A stretch of DNA of 10,390 nucleotides from Candidatus Kapaibacterium sp. GTDB lineage: Bacteria; Bacteroidota; Ignavibacteria; Palsa-1295. Both the position numbers and the translations under genes were made by a program. A model generated the notes under the pieces. The model was given only the letters and a program-made list of their open reading frames with translations. It was not told the origin of the DNA and made no database searches. Location of the stretch: positions 1-10,390 of the forward strand of contig JANWLI010000023.1 of the NCBI GenBank assembly GCA_025450975.1, given 5' to 3'. Positions 1-5,672 of the stretch are shown here, in pieces (within the stretch, counting starts at the first letter, position 1; each line of letters opens with the position of its first letter).

Positions 1-406
1 AGTAGAATGGACCTGAAGCCGCGTTTGCATAGCCGCAGGCAGATTGCGTCGCTCCGCGAAAGAGGACGAGTGTCGGCATCCGGAAATTCGGCATCAGCTT
101 GTTCCATACGTCTTCGTTGTCGGCAAGGACCACTTTGACAAATCCTGAAGCTTCGTCGTTGTCGCTTTGCGATGTAGCAACGTTCGAGGTCGGACTTTGA
201 AGACCGAGCATCTCCAGCGGATTTTGTCCGGCGATGAGCGATATGACGAGGAACAGGACGACCATGCCGATGCCGCCTTTGGTGATCCCTCCGCCGAGGC
301 CGCCTCCGCCGCCACCTCCGAAGCCGCCGAATCCTCCGAAACTACCACCACCGCCGCTGCGGCGATCCTCAACGTTCGAACTTTGACGTCTGCCTCTCCA
401 TTGCAT
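1..406 (-). CDS. YpfJ-type neutral zinc metallopeptidase, N-terminal part (runs off the window)
   Basis: This is the first 135 residues of a gene that continues beyond base 1. It opens with MQWRGRRQSSNVEDRRSGGG, which matches the typical start of the YpfJ/KPN_02809 neutral zinc metallopeptidase family (PF04228). A glycine-rich, low-complexity linker follows (about residues 17-40), then one membrane-spanning helix (about 45-60, GMVVLFLVISLIAG). The start of the periplasmic domain contains VWNKLMPNFRMPTLVLFRG and the conserved SACGYANAASGPFY segment near the window edge. The zinc-binding HExxH motif lies further downstream in this family and is outside the window, so activity cannot be judged. 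The ATG at 406 begins the conserved N-terminus exactly. No Shine-Dalgarno is visible. The gene is divergent from the SRPBCC gene at 549. The family is predicted to be a membrane-anchored peptidase; its substrate is not established. Confidence 0.9.
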   Translation of the reverse strand, partial: MQWRGRRQSSNVEDRRSGGGGSFGGFGGFGGGGGGGLGGGITKGGIGMVVLFLVISLIAGQNPLEMLGLQSPTSNVATSQSDNDEASGFVKVVLADNEDVWNKLMPNFRMPTLVLFRGATQSACGYANAASGPFY

Positions 407-548
407 GATAGTGTTTCTTTAATTAGTAAAAATGAGGGAATCGGTGAGATCTCTAAAGCGGAGAGGACGAATCAATAACAAGCCTCCCGACGAAAAGTTT
501 TAGAAACCATTGGCCTAATTATTGTTCTCTATACGTACGTCTTTCACT
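407..548. other. Divergent intergenic region between the metallopeptidase and SRPBCC genes
   Basis: These 142 bases separate two divergently transcribed genes and should hold both promoters. The stretch is AT-rich next to the metallopeptidase start and again around 510-535. I could not find a convincing TTG / TAnnTTTG pair on either strand. No hairpin, RNA gene or small ORF worth reporting was seen. Confidence 0.4.
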
Positions 549-974
549 ATGGCAACTGTAAATAAAACACTTCAACTCTCCTGCCCCGCTGAAACTGCAT
601 TCGATTTCATTGCCGATGCGATGAATGAGACGAAATGGAATCCCGAGCTCAAAAGCATCGAGAAGCTCACGCCCGGTCCGGTCGGCCTCGGCACGACATT
701 CCGTGGCAACTACGGGCAGATCGGCGACCTCGACTTTTCGATCATCGAATACCGCAAACCGTCAGCTGTCACGTTTAAAGGCGCTAACCGCAAGCTCGAC
801 CTCTTCGCAGATTTTGCATTCCGCGATAGCGGCGGCGGTTGCGAGATTGAGGTGACGATCACGATCGAGCCAAAAGGATTCATGAAGATCGTCGGCCCGA
901 TCCTGCAGGGCCAAATGGAAAAAGGGATGAAGGTCCGCGAAGAATCACTGAGGAAGGCTCTGGAGCGGGGTTAG
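549..974 (+). CDS. SRPBCC-family (START/polyketide-cyclase-like) ligand-binding protein
   Basis: The product is 141 residues. It has the usual layout of a small SRPBCC protein: an opening beta strand (KTLQLSCPAETAFDFIADAM) leading into the first helix, the W-N-P-E-L segment after it (KWNPELKSIEKLTPGPVGLG), alternating strands (TTFRGNYG, LDFSIIEYRKPSAVTF, GGCEIEVTITIEP), and a long C-terminal helix (about 110-140). These proteins fold into a deep hydrophobic pocket and bind or process lipids, polyketides or other small molecules; the ligand cannot be read from the sequence. An in-frame ATG at 522 would add nine residues (MFSIRTSFT). I prefer 549 because the family's first strand begins there. 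Its stop codon overlaps that of the convergent gene on the other strand by four bases. It is probably transcribed alone. Confidence 0.85.
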   Translation: MATVNKTLQLSCPAETAFDFIADAMNETKWNPELKSIEKLTPGPVGLGTTFRGNYGQIGDLDFSIIEYRKPSAVTFKGANRKLDLFADFAFRDSGGGCEIEVTITIEPKGFMKIVGPILQGQMEKGMKVREESLRKALERG

Positions 975-1531
975 ACGATCAGCGCGATCACGGCTATCGG
1001 TATACCAATATAAAGTGCGAGTAAAACTGCTGCACAGGCTGCATAGAGCAAGCCGTCGGAAAATCTGGCTTTAATTCTTGCTTCAGGGATATGAAGTTCG
1101 TGCGAAGTACTTCCAACACTCTTTGCTAACAACGCAGCATCATATTCTACATTCTTATATAGGTTCTTGCTTCGTCTTCCGCGAACGAAGGCTCTGAACG
1201 TGGTGCGCGGATAAAGAAACATCCCGTAGAAGAGCGAGCCGGCATTGAGGATCCATGCTGCGTAGTACTTGCCGCATCCGGAGGCGATCTCCCAGGCGCC
1301 GATCTCCGCTTCGCCGCGCAGGCCGGTGGGATAATCAGTGAGCACGTGATGCAGATCGTGGAATTTCACTGCGCGCACGCGATTGTCGATGTTCGGCAAG
1401 GTGATGACAAACTTCCAGAAGAACTTGATCTTAAACCATCGGTCGTTGTATCCACCATCGCCAAGGTTGTATCGCCGCAGATACTCGGCGAGTCCTTCGC
1501 GAAGCGATGCCGATTGGTTGTAGGTGCTCAC
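971..1531 (-). CDS. Coq4-like membrane protein with HDxxHx11E metal motif
   Basis: The product is 186 residues. Residues 58-74 read HDLHHVLTDYPTGLRGE, an exact match to HD-x2-H-x11-E (H58, D59, H62, E74), the divalent-metal signature of Coq4, a ubiquinone-biosynthesis protein. The N-terminal third is soluble and aromatic-rich (GGYNDRWFKIKFFWKF). After the motif come a hydrophobic stretch (about 87-110, YYAAWILNAGSLFYGMFLYP), a basic loop (RAFVRGRRSKNLY) and a strongly hydrophobic C-terminus (about 160-186) that should span the membrane once or twice. Eukaryotic Coq4 is peripheral, so this is a bacterial variant. It starts with GTG; that codon overlaps the TGA of the upstream acetyltransferase gene (GTGA, four bases), so the two are translationally coupled. 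It is last in the four-gene run. A role in quinone or isoprenoid-lipid chemistry is plausible but inferred from the motif only. Confidence 0.75.
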   Translation of the reverse strand: MSTYNQSASLREGLAEYLRRYNLGDGGYNDRWFKIKFFWKFVITLPNIDNRVRAVKFHDLHHVLTDYPTGLRGEAEIGAWEIASGCGKYYAAWILNAGSLFYGMFLYPRTTFRAFVRGRRSKNLYKNVEYDAALLAKSVGSTSHELHIPEARIKARFSDGLLYAACAAVLLALYIGIPIAVIALIV

Positions 1532-1974
1532 AAGACTTTCCTCATGCAGACGCTTGTTTCGATGCCGGCGTACGGGCCATAATTTTCAATTGGCTCATAG
1601 CCGTTCTTCTGGTAGAGATTTACGGCTTCGGTTAGACTAACACTCGTTTCGAGAACGCTGCTCGAGTAGCCAAGTTCTTTTGCCCAACGTTCAAGCTCTT
1701 TGAGCACCAAGCTTGCAAAGCCCTGATTGCGGCGTTCAGGAAGGACGTACATGCGCTTGACCTCTACGGAAGCGCCCTCGTGGGGACGCAGACAGCCGCA
1801 GGCAACCGGAATGTCTTCATGATAAATGACAATGGCCTCGTCAATCGTATCGACAATGTTGAATTGATCGTAGTAATCCATCGCTTCGCCGAACCGCTGG
1901 CGATAAATGGCATTGGAGAGCGCGATGAGCGATGTAAAATCGTTGTCGTTGCCAGTGGTGCGCTTCGTCGTCAT
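1528..1974 (-). CDS. GNAT-family N-acetyltransferase
   Basis: The product is 148 residues, a single GNAT domain of normal length. Central strands carry ACGCLRPHEGASVEVKRMYV, followed by the acetyl-CoA pyrophosphate-binding loop ERRNQGFASLVLKELERWA (R82-N-Q-G85-F-A87, the R/QxxGxG/A motif) and its helix. The C-terminal half has the usual YSSSVLETSVSLTEAVNLYQKNGYEPIENYGPY pattern, in which an N-x-x-Y-x-K-x-G-Y/F segment closes the cofactor site (shown here only as a pattern around residues 104-134). The enzyme should transfer an acetyl group from acetyl-CoA to an amine, but the acceptor is unknown. It starts six bases after the stop of the YD-like repeat gene and its stop overlaps the start of the Coq4-like gene, so it sits inside an operon. 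It has no signal peptide and is cytoplasmic. Confidence 0.88.
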   Translation of the reverse strand: MTTKRTTGNDNDFTSLIALSNAIYRQRFGEAMDYYDQFNIVDTIDEAIVIYHEDIPVACGCLRPHEGASVEVKRMYVLPERRNQGFASLVLKELERWAKELGYSSSVLETSVSLTEAVNLYQKNGYEPIENYGPYAGIETSVCMRKVL

Positions 1975-1980
1975 GCGGGT

Positions 1981-2796
1981 CTACTTGTAATACTTAAATT
2001 CGTATGTCCAGATGAATTGCGGTTTCTCCCGTCGATCATATTCGATCTTCTTTACTCGTTCACCGGCAGTATTGAAGAACACCGATTCAAGAAGCGAGCT
2101 TGTTTTAGGATTAAATCCGTAATACATGACCTGTGTCTCGCCCTGGTCGTTCGTGCGGGTAACATGTTCTTCCGTCGTGTGCGGATTAAAAAATTGGTCA
2201 CACCTATATCCTTCTGCAGTGCGTTCGTATGTATAGACATATATCCTCGAAATATCGCGCGTATCACCAAAGAAATCGTACTCGATCGTTTGTGTTAACC
2301 ATCCTGATGAATCGAACGTGTACTCATACTCTGCAAACCTGTTCTTCTCAGTATCTTCAAGGATCTTTCTCGTCACTCGTCCACCGTTATCATAGGTATA
2401 ATGACATGACCACCCATCGGGATCTTGCGTCTTATAAGGCTGCCTGCTTCGATCGCGATAATAGTATGTGTAGCCATCCATCCACGTATCTAGTATATCG
2501 TTATACCATCTATCACGAATAACGAGAGAATCGGTGGAGAGTGTATACTCGCGCAACTCCGTCGTATCGCCTTCTGCTTCTACATAGAATGTCTCTTGCA
2601 GTTCACCGTTGGGGTAGTAGTGCCTTCGGGATTTAAGCCAGCGTGAATTATCGTATTCTTCGGTGTCTGCCCATTGCTTCCATTCGTACATCGTTTTTAC
2701 CCCGCGGAGTGGCGGGAAATCGGGATCATGAACGCACTGCTGCGCCTCGGACAATCCGGAGAGACAGAGGACGAGAAGAATAAAAATCCTATGCAT
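1981..2796 (-). CDS. Secreted YD/RHS-like repeat protein of unknown function
   Basis: The product is 271 residues. A signal peptide is clear (MHRIFILLVLCLSGLSEA, probable cleavage before QQ). The mature part is very rich in Tyr, Asp, Arg and Thr. It consists of short beta-strand units of about 20-30 residues, such as RHYYPNGELQETFYV, CHYTYDNGGRVTRKI, YEYTFDSSGWLTQTIEYD and VFFNTAGERVKKIEYD. Each has the pattern aromatic-x-aromatic, then a D/N-x-x-G turn, then a basic strand, as in YD/RHS or MORN-like repeats. It is far shorter than a true RHS toxin and has no toxin-like C-terminal domain. It is probably exported to the periplasm or cell surface; its partner is unknown. It lies 28 bases after the TPR gene and six before the acetyltransferase gene, consistent with one transcript. 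Codon use appears more AT-rich than in the flanking genes (impression only). Confidence 0.8.
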   Translation of the reverse strand: MHRIFILLVLCLSGLSEAQQCVHDPDFPPLRGVKTMYEWKQWADTEEYDNSRWLKSRRHYYPNGELQETFYVEAEGDTTELREYTLSTDSLVIRDRWYNDILDTWMDGYTYYYRDRSRQPYKTQDPDGWSCHYTYDNGGRVTRKILEDTEKNRFAEYEYTFDSSGWLTQTIEYDFFGDTRDISRIYVYTYERTAEGYRCDQFFNPHTTEEHVTRTNDQGETQVMYYGFNPKTSSLLESVFFNTAGERVKKIEYDRREKPQFIWTYEFKYYK

Positions 2797-2824
2797 CCGA
2801 GGAAATAGCCGGTATATCGAAAGC

Positions 2825-3763
2825 CTACTTACAATGTTTCACGGCTTCTTTGGCCTCAGTAAGACCGAGCGCATCGGCCGCGCGGAAGTCTTTACACGCG
2901 CCGGCCGTATCGCCGCCTTGCATTTTGCAGAATCCGCTCATATAGAAGGCGCCTGCATTTTTCGGATCGAGTTCGACAGCTTTGCTAAAATCTTCGATCG
3001 CGGGTTTCCATTGGCTCAGGTTTGTTTTGGCAAATCCGCGGTTATAGTAAATGGCCGTATGCGGCGCGACGAGTTCGAGGGCTTTCGTCAGATCGTCGAT
3101 GGCTTCTTTCCAGCGCTCGATGGCGACGAGACTGAAGCCGCGATTGAGATGCGCCTCACCGTAACCGGGTTTCAATTCGAGCGCTTTCGTATAGTCGGCA
3201 ATGGCAGCTTCATACTTCTTCGCATTATTATTAACATACCCCCGATTGAGGTAGCTTATTGCAAGGGGGCGGAGTTCGATGGCCTTGGAGTAATCTGCAA
3301 TCGCCGAATCAAGGTTGCCAAGTTTGTGATTCGAGTTTCCGCGGTTATTGTAGGCCGCGACAAAATCTGGTTTTAGCGCAATACATTTGGTATACGAAGC
3401 AATTGCTTCTTTATACCGCTTCGTATTGTCGTAGATGACGCCGCAATTGTAGTAGACCTCTGCGTAGTTCGGATCGAGCGCAAGTGCTTTTTGATAATCT
3501 GCCAGCGCTTCGGTAAGCTGATCGAGACGCTTGTATGCAGTGCCACGGTTGACATACGGCGCAATATAGTCGGCTTTGAGTTCGATCGCCTTCGTGTAGG
3601 CACGGATCGCATCTTTGTACTCGCGCATCGAATCGAGCGCCCAGCCGATGGAGTAAAAATCTTCCGCCGTCTTCGGCCGCCAGTTCGGATCGTCGAGCTG
3701 ACCGTAGCTTAGATTACTAAATAGGAATGCAATAGCACAAATTATAAGAGCACGGATCTTCAT
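2825..3763 (-). CDS. Exported protein of eight tetratricopeptide (TPR) repeats
   Basis: The product is 312 residues. It begins with a signal peptide (MKIRALIICAIAFLFSNLSYG, cleavage likely before QLDD). From about residue 33 to 305 there are eight consecutive 33-34-residue TPR units with the canonical W/Y-G-Y-A-P spacing, for example AYKRLDQLTEALADYQKAL and RYKEAIASYTKCIALKPD. The last unit is degenerate and has extra cysteines (FCKMQGGDTAGACKDF). No catalytic domain is present, so it is a protein-protein interaction scaffold, likely periplasmic. Secreted TPR proteins of this type are common in Bacteroidota. The ATG at 3763 is supported by the signal peptide. A TATTTTTG box ends only four bases upstream, so the mRNA may be nearly leaderless. 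It is the first gene of the four-gene run that ends at 971. The target is unknown. Confidence 0.9.
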   Translation of the reverse strand: MKIRALIICAIAFLFSNLSYGQLDDPNWRPKTAEDFYSIGWALDSMREYKDAIRAYTKAIELKADYIAPYVNRGTAYKRLDQLTEALADYQKALALDPNYAEVYYNCGVIYDNTKRYKEAIASYTKCIALKPDFVAAYNNRGNSNHKLGNLDSAIADYSKAIELRPLAISYLNRGYVNNNAKKYEAAIADYTKALELKPGYGEAHLNRGFSLVAIERWKEAIDDLTKALELVAPHTAIYYNRGFAKTNLSQWKPAIEDFSKAVELDPKNAGAFYMSGFCKMQGGDTAGACKDFRAADALGLTEAKEAVKHCK

Positions 3764-3767
3764 ATGG

Positions 3768-3775
3768 CAAAAATA
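3768..3775 (-). promoter_or_regulatory. Candidate -7 element of the TPR operon
   Basis: Read on the minus strand, TATTTTTG matches the Bacteroidota -7 consensus TAnnTTTG at every fixed position. It ends four bases before the ATG at 3763, so transcription would begin at or within a few bases of the start codon. No TTG was found at the expected distance upstream, which lowers confidence. Confidence 0.4.
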
Positions 3776-3793
3776 CTATGAGTCTGCGAGGAT

Positions 3794-3949
3794 CTAGTGG
3801 ATCAGTTGTATCGACGTCGTTTCGTTGATCCCAGCAGCCTCAACCGTTAAAAAATATGCACCTTCAGTCAGGGTACTCAGATCAAGGACCGCATCACTCT
3901 TTGATGGAGGATACGTAACTGTGCGAAGGCCGCTCGAATGTTTTGAGGG
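3794..3949 (-). pseudogene. Orphan C-terminal fragment of a T9SS-secreted protein (type A sorting domain remnant)
   Basis: On the minus strand the open stretch from 3949 to the TAG at 3794-3796 encodes about 51 residues. These include SSGLRTVTYPPSKSDAVLDL, then LSTLTEGAYFLTVEAAG and INETTSIQLIH before the stop. This is the typical end of a Por secretion tail / T9SS type A C-terminal sorting domain (LDLSxLxxGxYFLxVxxxG...IxLI). In that family the domain is about 70-80 residues at the end of a large surface or secreted protein. Here a TAA at 3950-3952 closes the frame upstream, there is no start codon, no N-terminal YPNP-type segment in frame and no cargo domain, so only the last two thirds of a tail remains. 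It lies 30 bases upstream of the TPR gene. It is best explained as residue from deletion of a T9SS cargo gene. Confidence 0.7.
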
Positions 3950-3957
3950 TTAGGGAC

Positions 3958-3988
3958 TTGGATAGCTTTACAAAATTCCCTATGTTTG
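3958..3988 (+). promoter_or_regulatory. Bacteroidota-type promoter of the six-helix membrane protein gene
   Basis: TTG at 3958-3960 and TATGTTTG at 3981-3988 are separated by 20 bases, matching the Bacteroidota primary sigma pattern (TTG near -33, TAnnTTTG near -7). The start codon at 4016 lies 27 bases beyond the -7 box, giving a leader of roughly 20 bases. No Shine-Dalgarno is seen in that leader. Confidence 0.65.
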
Positions 3989-4015
3989 CATTAAGATTTC
4001 ACTCTATCCCCAGCT

Positions 4016-4699
4016 ATGAAAAACTCGGAAGAAAACAACGGCCTCGTTGTCTCGTATCTGACGCTTCGTCAGCTTATCGGATACCTCGGACTCGGGCTCC
4101 CGCTTGTGATCCTGTTCAATACGTTCGTGCTCAGCCCTTGCAGTGTACTTGAACACTCGATTAGCGTATGTTATCATACTACAATGCGCGATATCCTCGT
4201 CGGCATCCTCTGTGCGACAGGCGTCTTTATGATCACATACAAAGGCTATGACCGTCGCGATACGATCGGCAGCACCATCGCCGGTATTTGTTCTATCGGC
4301 GTTGCCATGTTCCCGACCAATGAGGTCGTAATCTGCGGGACTAATACTCCGGTTGCAACATGGATTACCGATCTCCATTTGCATTACGCATCCGCAGCCG
4401 GTCTTTTTGTAACATTTGCTTACATGTCGCTACGACTCTTCACGTTGTCCGGAGGTGAGATGACACCCAAAAAACTGATACGCAACAGGATCTACCAAAC
4501 GTGCGGCTGGGTGATCGTCGCGTGCATAGTAATCCTGGTGGCCCGTATGTTTATCGACGGCCTGTGGCCCGATAAGTATCGACCTGTCTTCTGGCTCGAG
4601 ATGGTCTCGCTGCTTGCCTTCGGTACGTCGTGGCTCGTCAAAGGCGAAGCGATCCTGAAAGATCAGCCGGAAGTGGGGCTGGCGATGGCAACGCTGTAG
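4016..4699 (+). CDS. Six-helix integral membrane protein of unknown function
   Basis: The product is 227 residues with about six hydrophobic helices: roughly 19-39, 58-75, 83-100, 122-143, 158-180 and 189-208. Conserved-looking features lie at helix edges: LEHSISVCYHTTMRDILVG (about 45-63) leading into helix 2, TYKGYDRRDTIG between helices 2 and 3, an MFPT turn ending helix 3, and DLHLHYASAAG (about 119-129) opening helix 4. The histidines and aspartates at membrane boundaries recall CREST-type or DUF998-like membrane proteins, but I cannot assign it to a family with confidence. There is no signal peptide beyond the first helix. A good Bacteroidota-type promoter lies directly upstream and the gene appears to be transcribed alone. 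Its TAG stop lies inside a small hairpin shared with the convergent hydrolase gene. Confidence 0.85.
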   Translation: MKNSEENNGLVVSYLTLRQLIGYLGLGLPLVILFNTFVLSPCSVLEHSISVCYHTTMRDILVGILCATGVFMITYKGYDRRDTIGSTIAGICSIGVAMFPTNEVVICGTNTPVATWITDLHLHYASAAGLFVTFAYMSLRLFTLSGGEMTPKKLIRNRIYQTCGWVIVACIVILVARMFIDGLWPDKYRPVFWLEMVSLLAFGTSWLVKGEAILKDQPEVGLAMATL

Positions 4700-4710
4700 A
4701 AGGATCTACA
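4695..4710. terminator. Small palindrome spanning both stop codons of convergent genes
   Basis: TGTAGA (4695-4700), loop AGGA, TCTACA (4705-4710) forms a perfect six-base-pair stem. The + strand TAG (4697-4699) and the - strand TAG (4706-4708) both lie in the stem, so each transcript ends its coding region in the same hairpin. No T-tract follows on either strand, so it is at most a weak bidirectional terminator. Confidence 0.35.
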
Positions 4711-5365
4711 TAAAGAACCGCAGAAATTTTTCGCGGACGGTGGCGGGCAGCTCGGCTCCTCCTTTTTTCGTATTCACTCCGAGGTCATGGCCGACGCCTT
4801 CGATCATCACTAGCTGTGTTTTGGCGCGAATAAGTTTGCGTGCCGCTTCGATCTCATCGGTCGTGCCGAAGGGATCCTTGGTGCCGCTGACAAACATCGT
4901 CGGAGTATAAAGCTTTGGTAAATGCTGGATGCGCATTTTCTCCGGTTGCTTTGGTGGGTGCAACGGATAGGAGAGCAGCAGCAAGCCATCGGCGGCGCCT
5001 GCATCTTCGGCCAGAAGCATACTTGCCTGTCTGCCGCCATAACTCTGTCCTCCGAGAAAAACTTTGCCCGGAAACTGTTGGCGCATTGCCGCAACGGCGT
5101 TACGCAGTCCATGCTGGTCGCGGCGAGCATCTGCCGGCCGAGGCGGACCGAACTTGCGGACCTGGCGAAACGGAAGATCACAGCGCAACACAGCAAACCC
5201 CTTCTCCGCAAAAGCCTCTGCGAGCACGACAAGGAGTGACATCTCCGCATTGCCGCCGGCGCCATGCGTCAGTACGAGGCTCGCTGTAGCTGCCGATTCC
5301 GGCTTGTGGAGGAAGCCGCTGACGGGCGGGTCCTGGGTGGTGTCGGTGAAGTTCGTGACTGTCAT
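4706..5365 (-). CDS. Alpha/beta hydrolase of the KANL3/Tex30-like family
   Basis: The product is 219 residues. It has the full alpha/beta hydrolase pattern: an oxyanion loop LVLTHGAGGNAEM (30-42), the segment VLRCDLPFRQVRKFGPPRPA (59-78) typical of the KANL3/Tex30 group, nucleophile elbow GGQSYGGRQASM (Ser108), acid in VSGTKDPFGTTDE (Asp164) and histidine in EGVGHDLG (His193). The triad is intact, so it is probably an active serine hydrolase (esterase- or dienelactone-hydrolase-like). The substrate is unknown and it is cytoplasmic. An in-frame ATG at 5461 would add 32 residues rich in Arg and Val that do not look like this fold. I chose 5365 because the conserved fold begins soon after it and a promoter-like site lies directly upstream. 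The gene is divergent from the toxin-antitoxin pair and convergent with the membrane protein gene. Confidence 0.88.
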   Translation of the reverse strand: MTVTNFTDTTQDPPVSGFLHKPESAATASLVLTHGAGGNAEMSLLVVLAEAFAEKGFAVLRCDLPFRQVRKFGPPRPADARRDQHGLRNAVAAMRQQFPGKVFLGGQSYGGRQASMLLAEDAGAADGLLLLSYPLHPPKQPEKMRIQHLPKLYTPTMFVSGTKDPFGTTDEIEAARKLIRAKTQLVMIEGVGHDLGVNTKKGGAELPATVREKFLRFFM

Positions 5366-5369
5366 AGCG

Positions 5370-5401
5370 CTAAAATACAAAGATCTGCTTCGAAGGCTCA
5401 A
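5370..5401 (-). promoter_or_regulatory. Candidate promoter of the alpha/beta hydrolase gene
   Basis: On the minus strand TTG (5399-5401), a 21-base spacer and TATTTTAG (5370-5377) match the Bacteroidota pattern with one mismatch in the -7 box. The box ends four bases before the ATG at 5365, so the mRNA would be leaderless or nearly so. The site falls inside the longer reading frame from 5461, which supports the shorter start. Confidence 0.4.
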
Positions 5402-5437
5402 GGGCACTACTCGGACTCTCGGCACTGTTACAAAATC

Positions 5438-5671
5438 ATGGATTGGCGCGATTACATCCATTCTGATCAGGCGATACTATCCGGACGACCGGTCGTAAAA
5501 GGAACGCGCCTTTCGGTCGAGTTCATCCTTAAATTGTTTGCTAACGGCTGGACAGAAGAGCAGGTACTAAAAAATTACGTCGGTCTTACCTCCGAGTCGC
5601 TTCGAGCAGTCTTTGCCTACGCTGCAGAAGGTCTTATGGCAGAGAATTTTGTGCCTGTGACTCAGCCCTAA
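5438..5671 (+). CDS. DUF433-family antitoxin
   Basis: The product is 77 residues, the standard length for a DUF433 protein (PF04255). The sequence MDWRDYIHSDQAILSGRPVV opens it, followed by KGTRLSVEFILKLFANGWTE and EEQVLKNYVGLTSESLRAVF. This is the signature of the family: a short beta segment with G-x-P-V-V/I-x-G-T-R, then a winged helix-turn-helix-like region (about 25-60). Such proteins bind the paired PIN-like toxin and usually repress their own promoter. The reading frame runs open upstream to 5264, but those residues overlap the hydrolase gene and are not family-like, so I place the start at 5438. One base separates its TAA from the GTG of the toxin gene, so the two are surely co-transcribed. 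Confidence 0.9.
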   Translation: MDWRDYIHSDQAILSGRPVVKGTRLSVEFILKLFANGWTEEQVLKNYVGLTSESLRAVFAYAAEGLMAENFVPVTQP

Positions 5672-5672
5672 G

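Noticed and set aside
94..372. Minus-strand frame rich in Ala, Ser and Val opposite the first 400 bases
   Set aside because: It is an out-of-frame reading of the glycine-rich codons of the metallopeptidase gene; the other minus frame gives a clear family match.
167..478. Plus-strand frame of 103 residues
   Set aside because: It lies antisense to the metallopeptidase start and is low-complexity Ala/Ser/Glu sequence produced by the same GC-rich repeats.
1780..2298. Plus-strand frame of 172 residues
   Set aside because: It crosses the boundary of two well-supported minus-strand genes and shows no recognisable motif.
2834..3376. Plus-strand frame of 180 residues with periodic Phe/Asp/Gly pattern
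   Set aside because: The periodicity is the antisense image of the TPR repeats.
2825..3763. DNA-level tandem repeats of about 100 bases
   Set aside because: The similarity follows the 34-residue TPR units and is too diverged to be a separate DNA repeat or a CRISPR-like array.
3940..3962. PNPQN in another minus frame, resembling the YPNP motif that opens T9SS tails
   Set aside because: It is out of frame with the tail fragment and too close to its end to be the real start of a normal-length domain; probably chance, though a frameshift remnant cannot be excluded.
4004..4384. Minus-strand frame of 126 residues
   Set aside because: It is antisense to the six-helix membrane protein, which has a promoter and clear helices; the minus frame has no motif.
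5064..5498. Plus-strand frame of 144 residues and the upstream extension of the antitoxin frame from 5264
   Set aside because: Both run antisense through the alpha/beta hydrolase gene, whose catalytic triad is intact; the antitoxin family starts at 5438.
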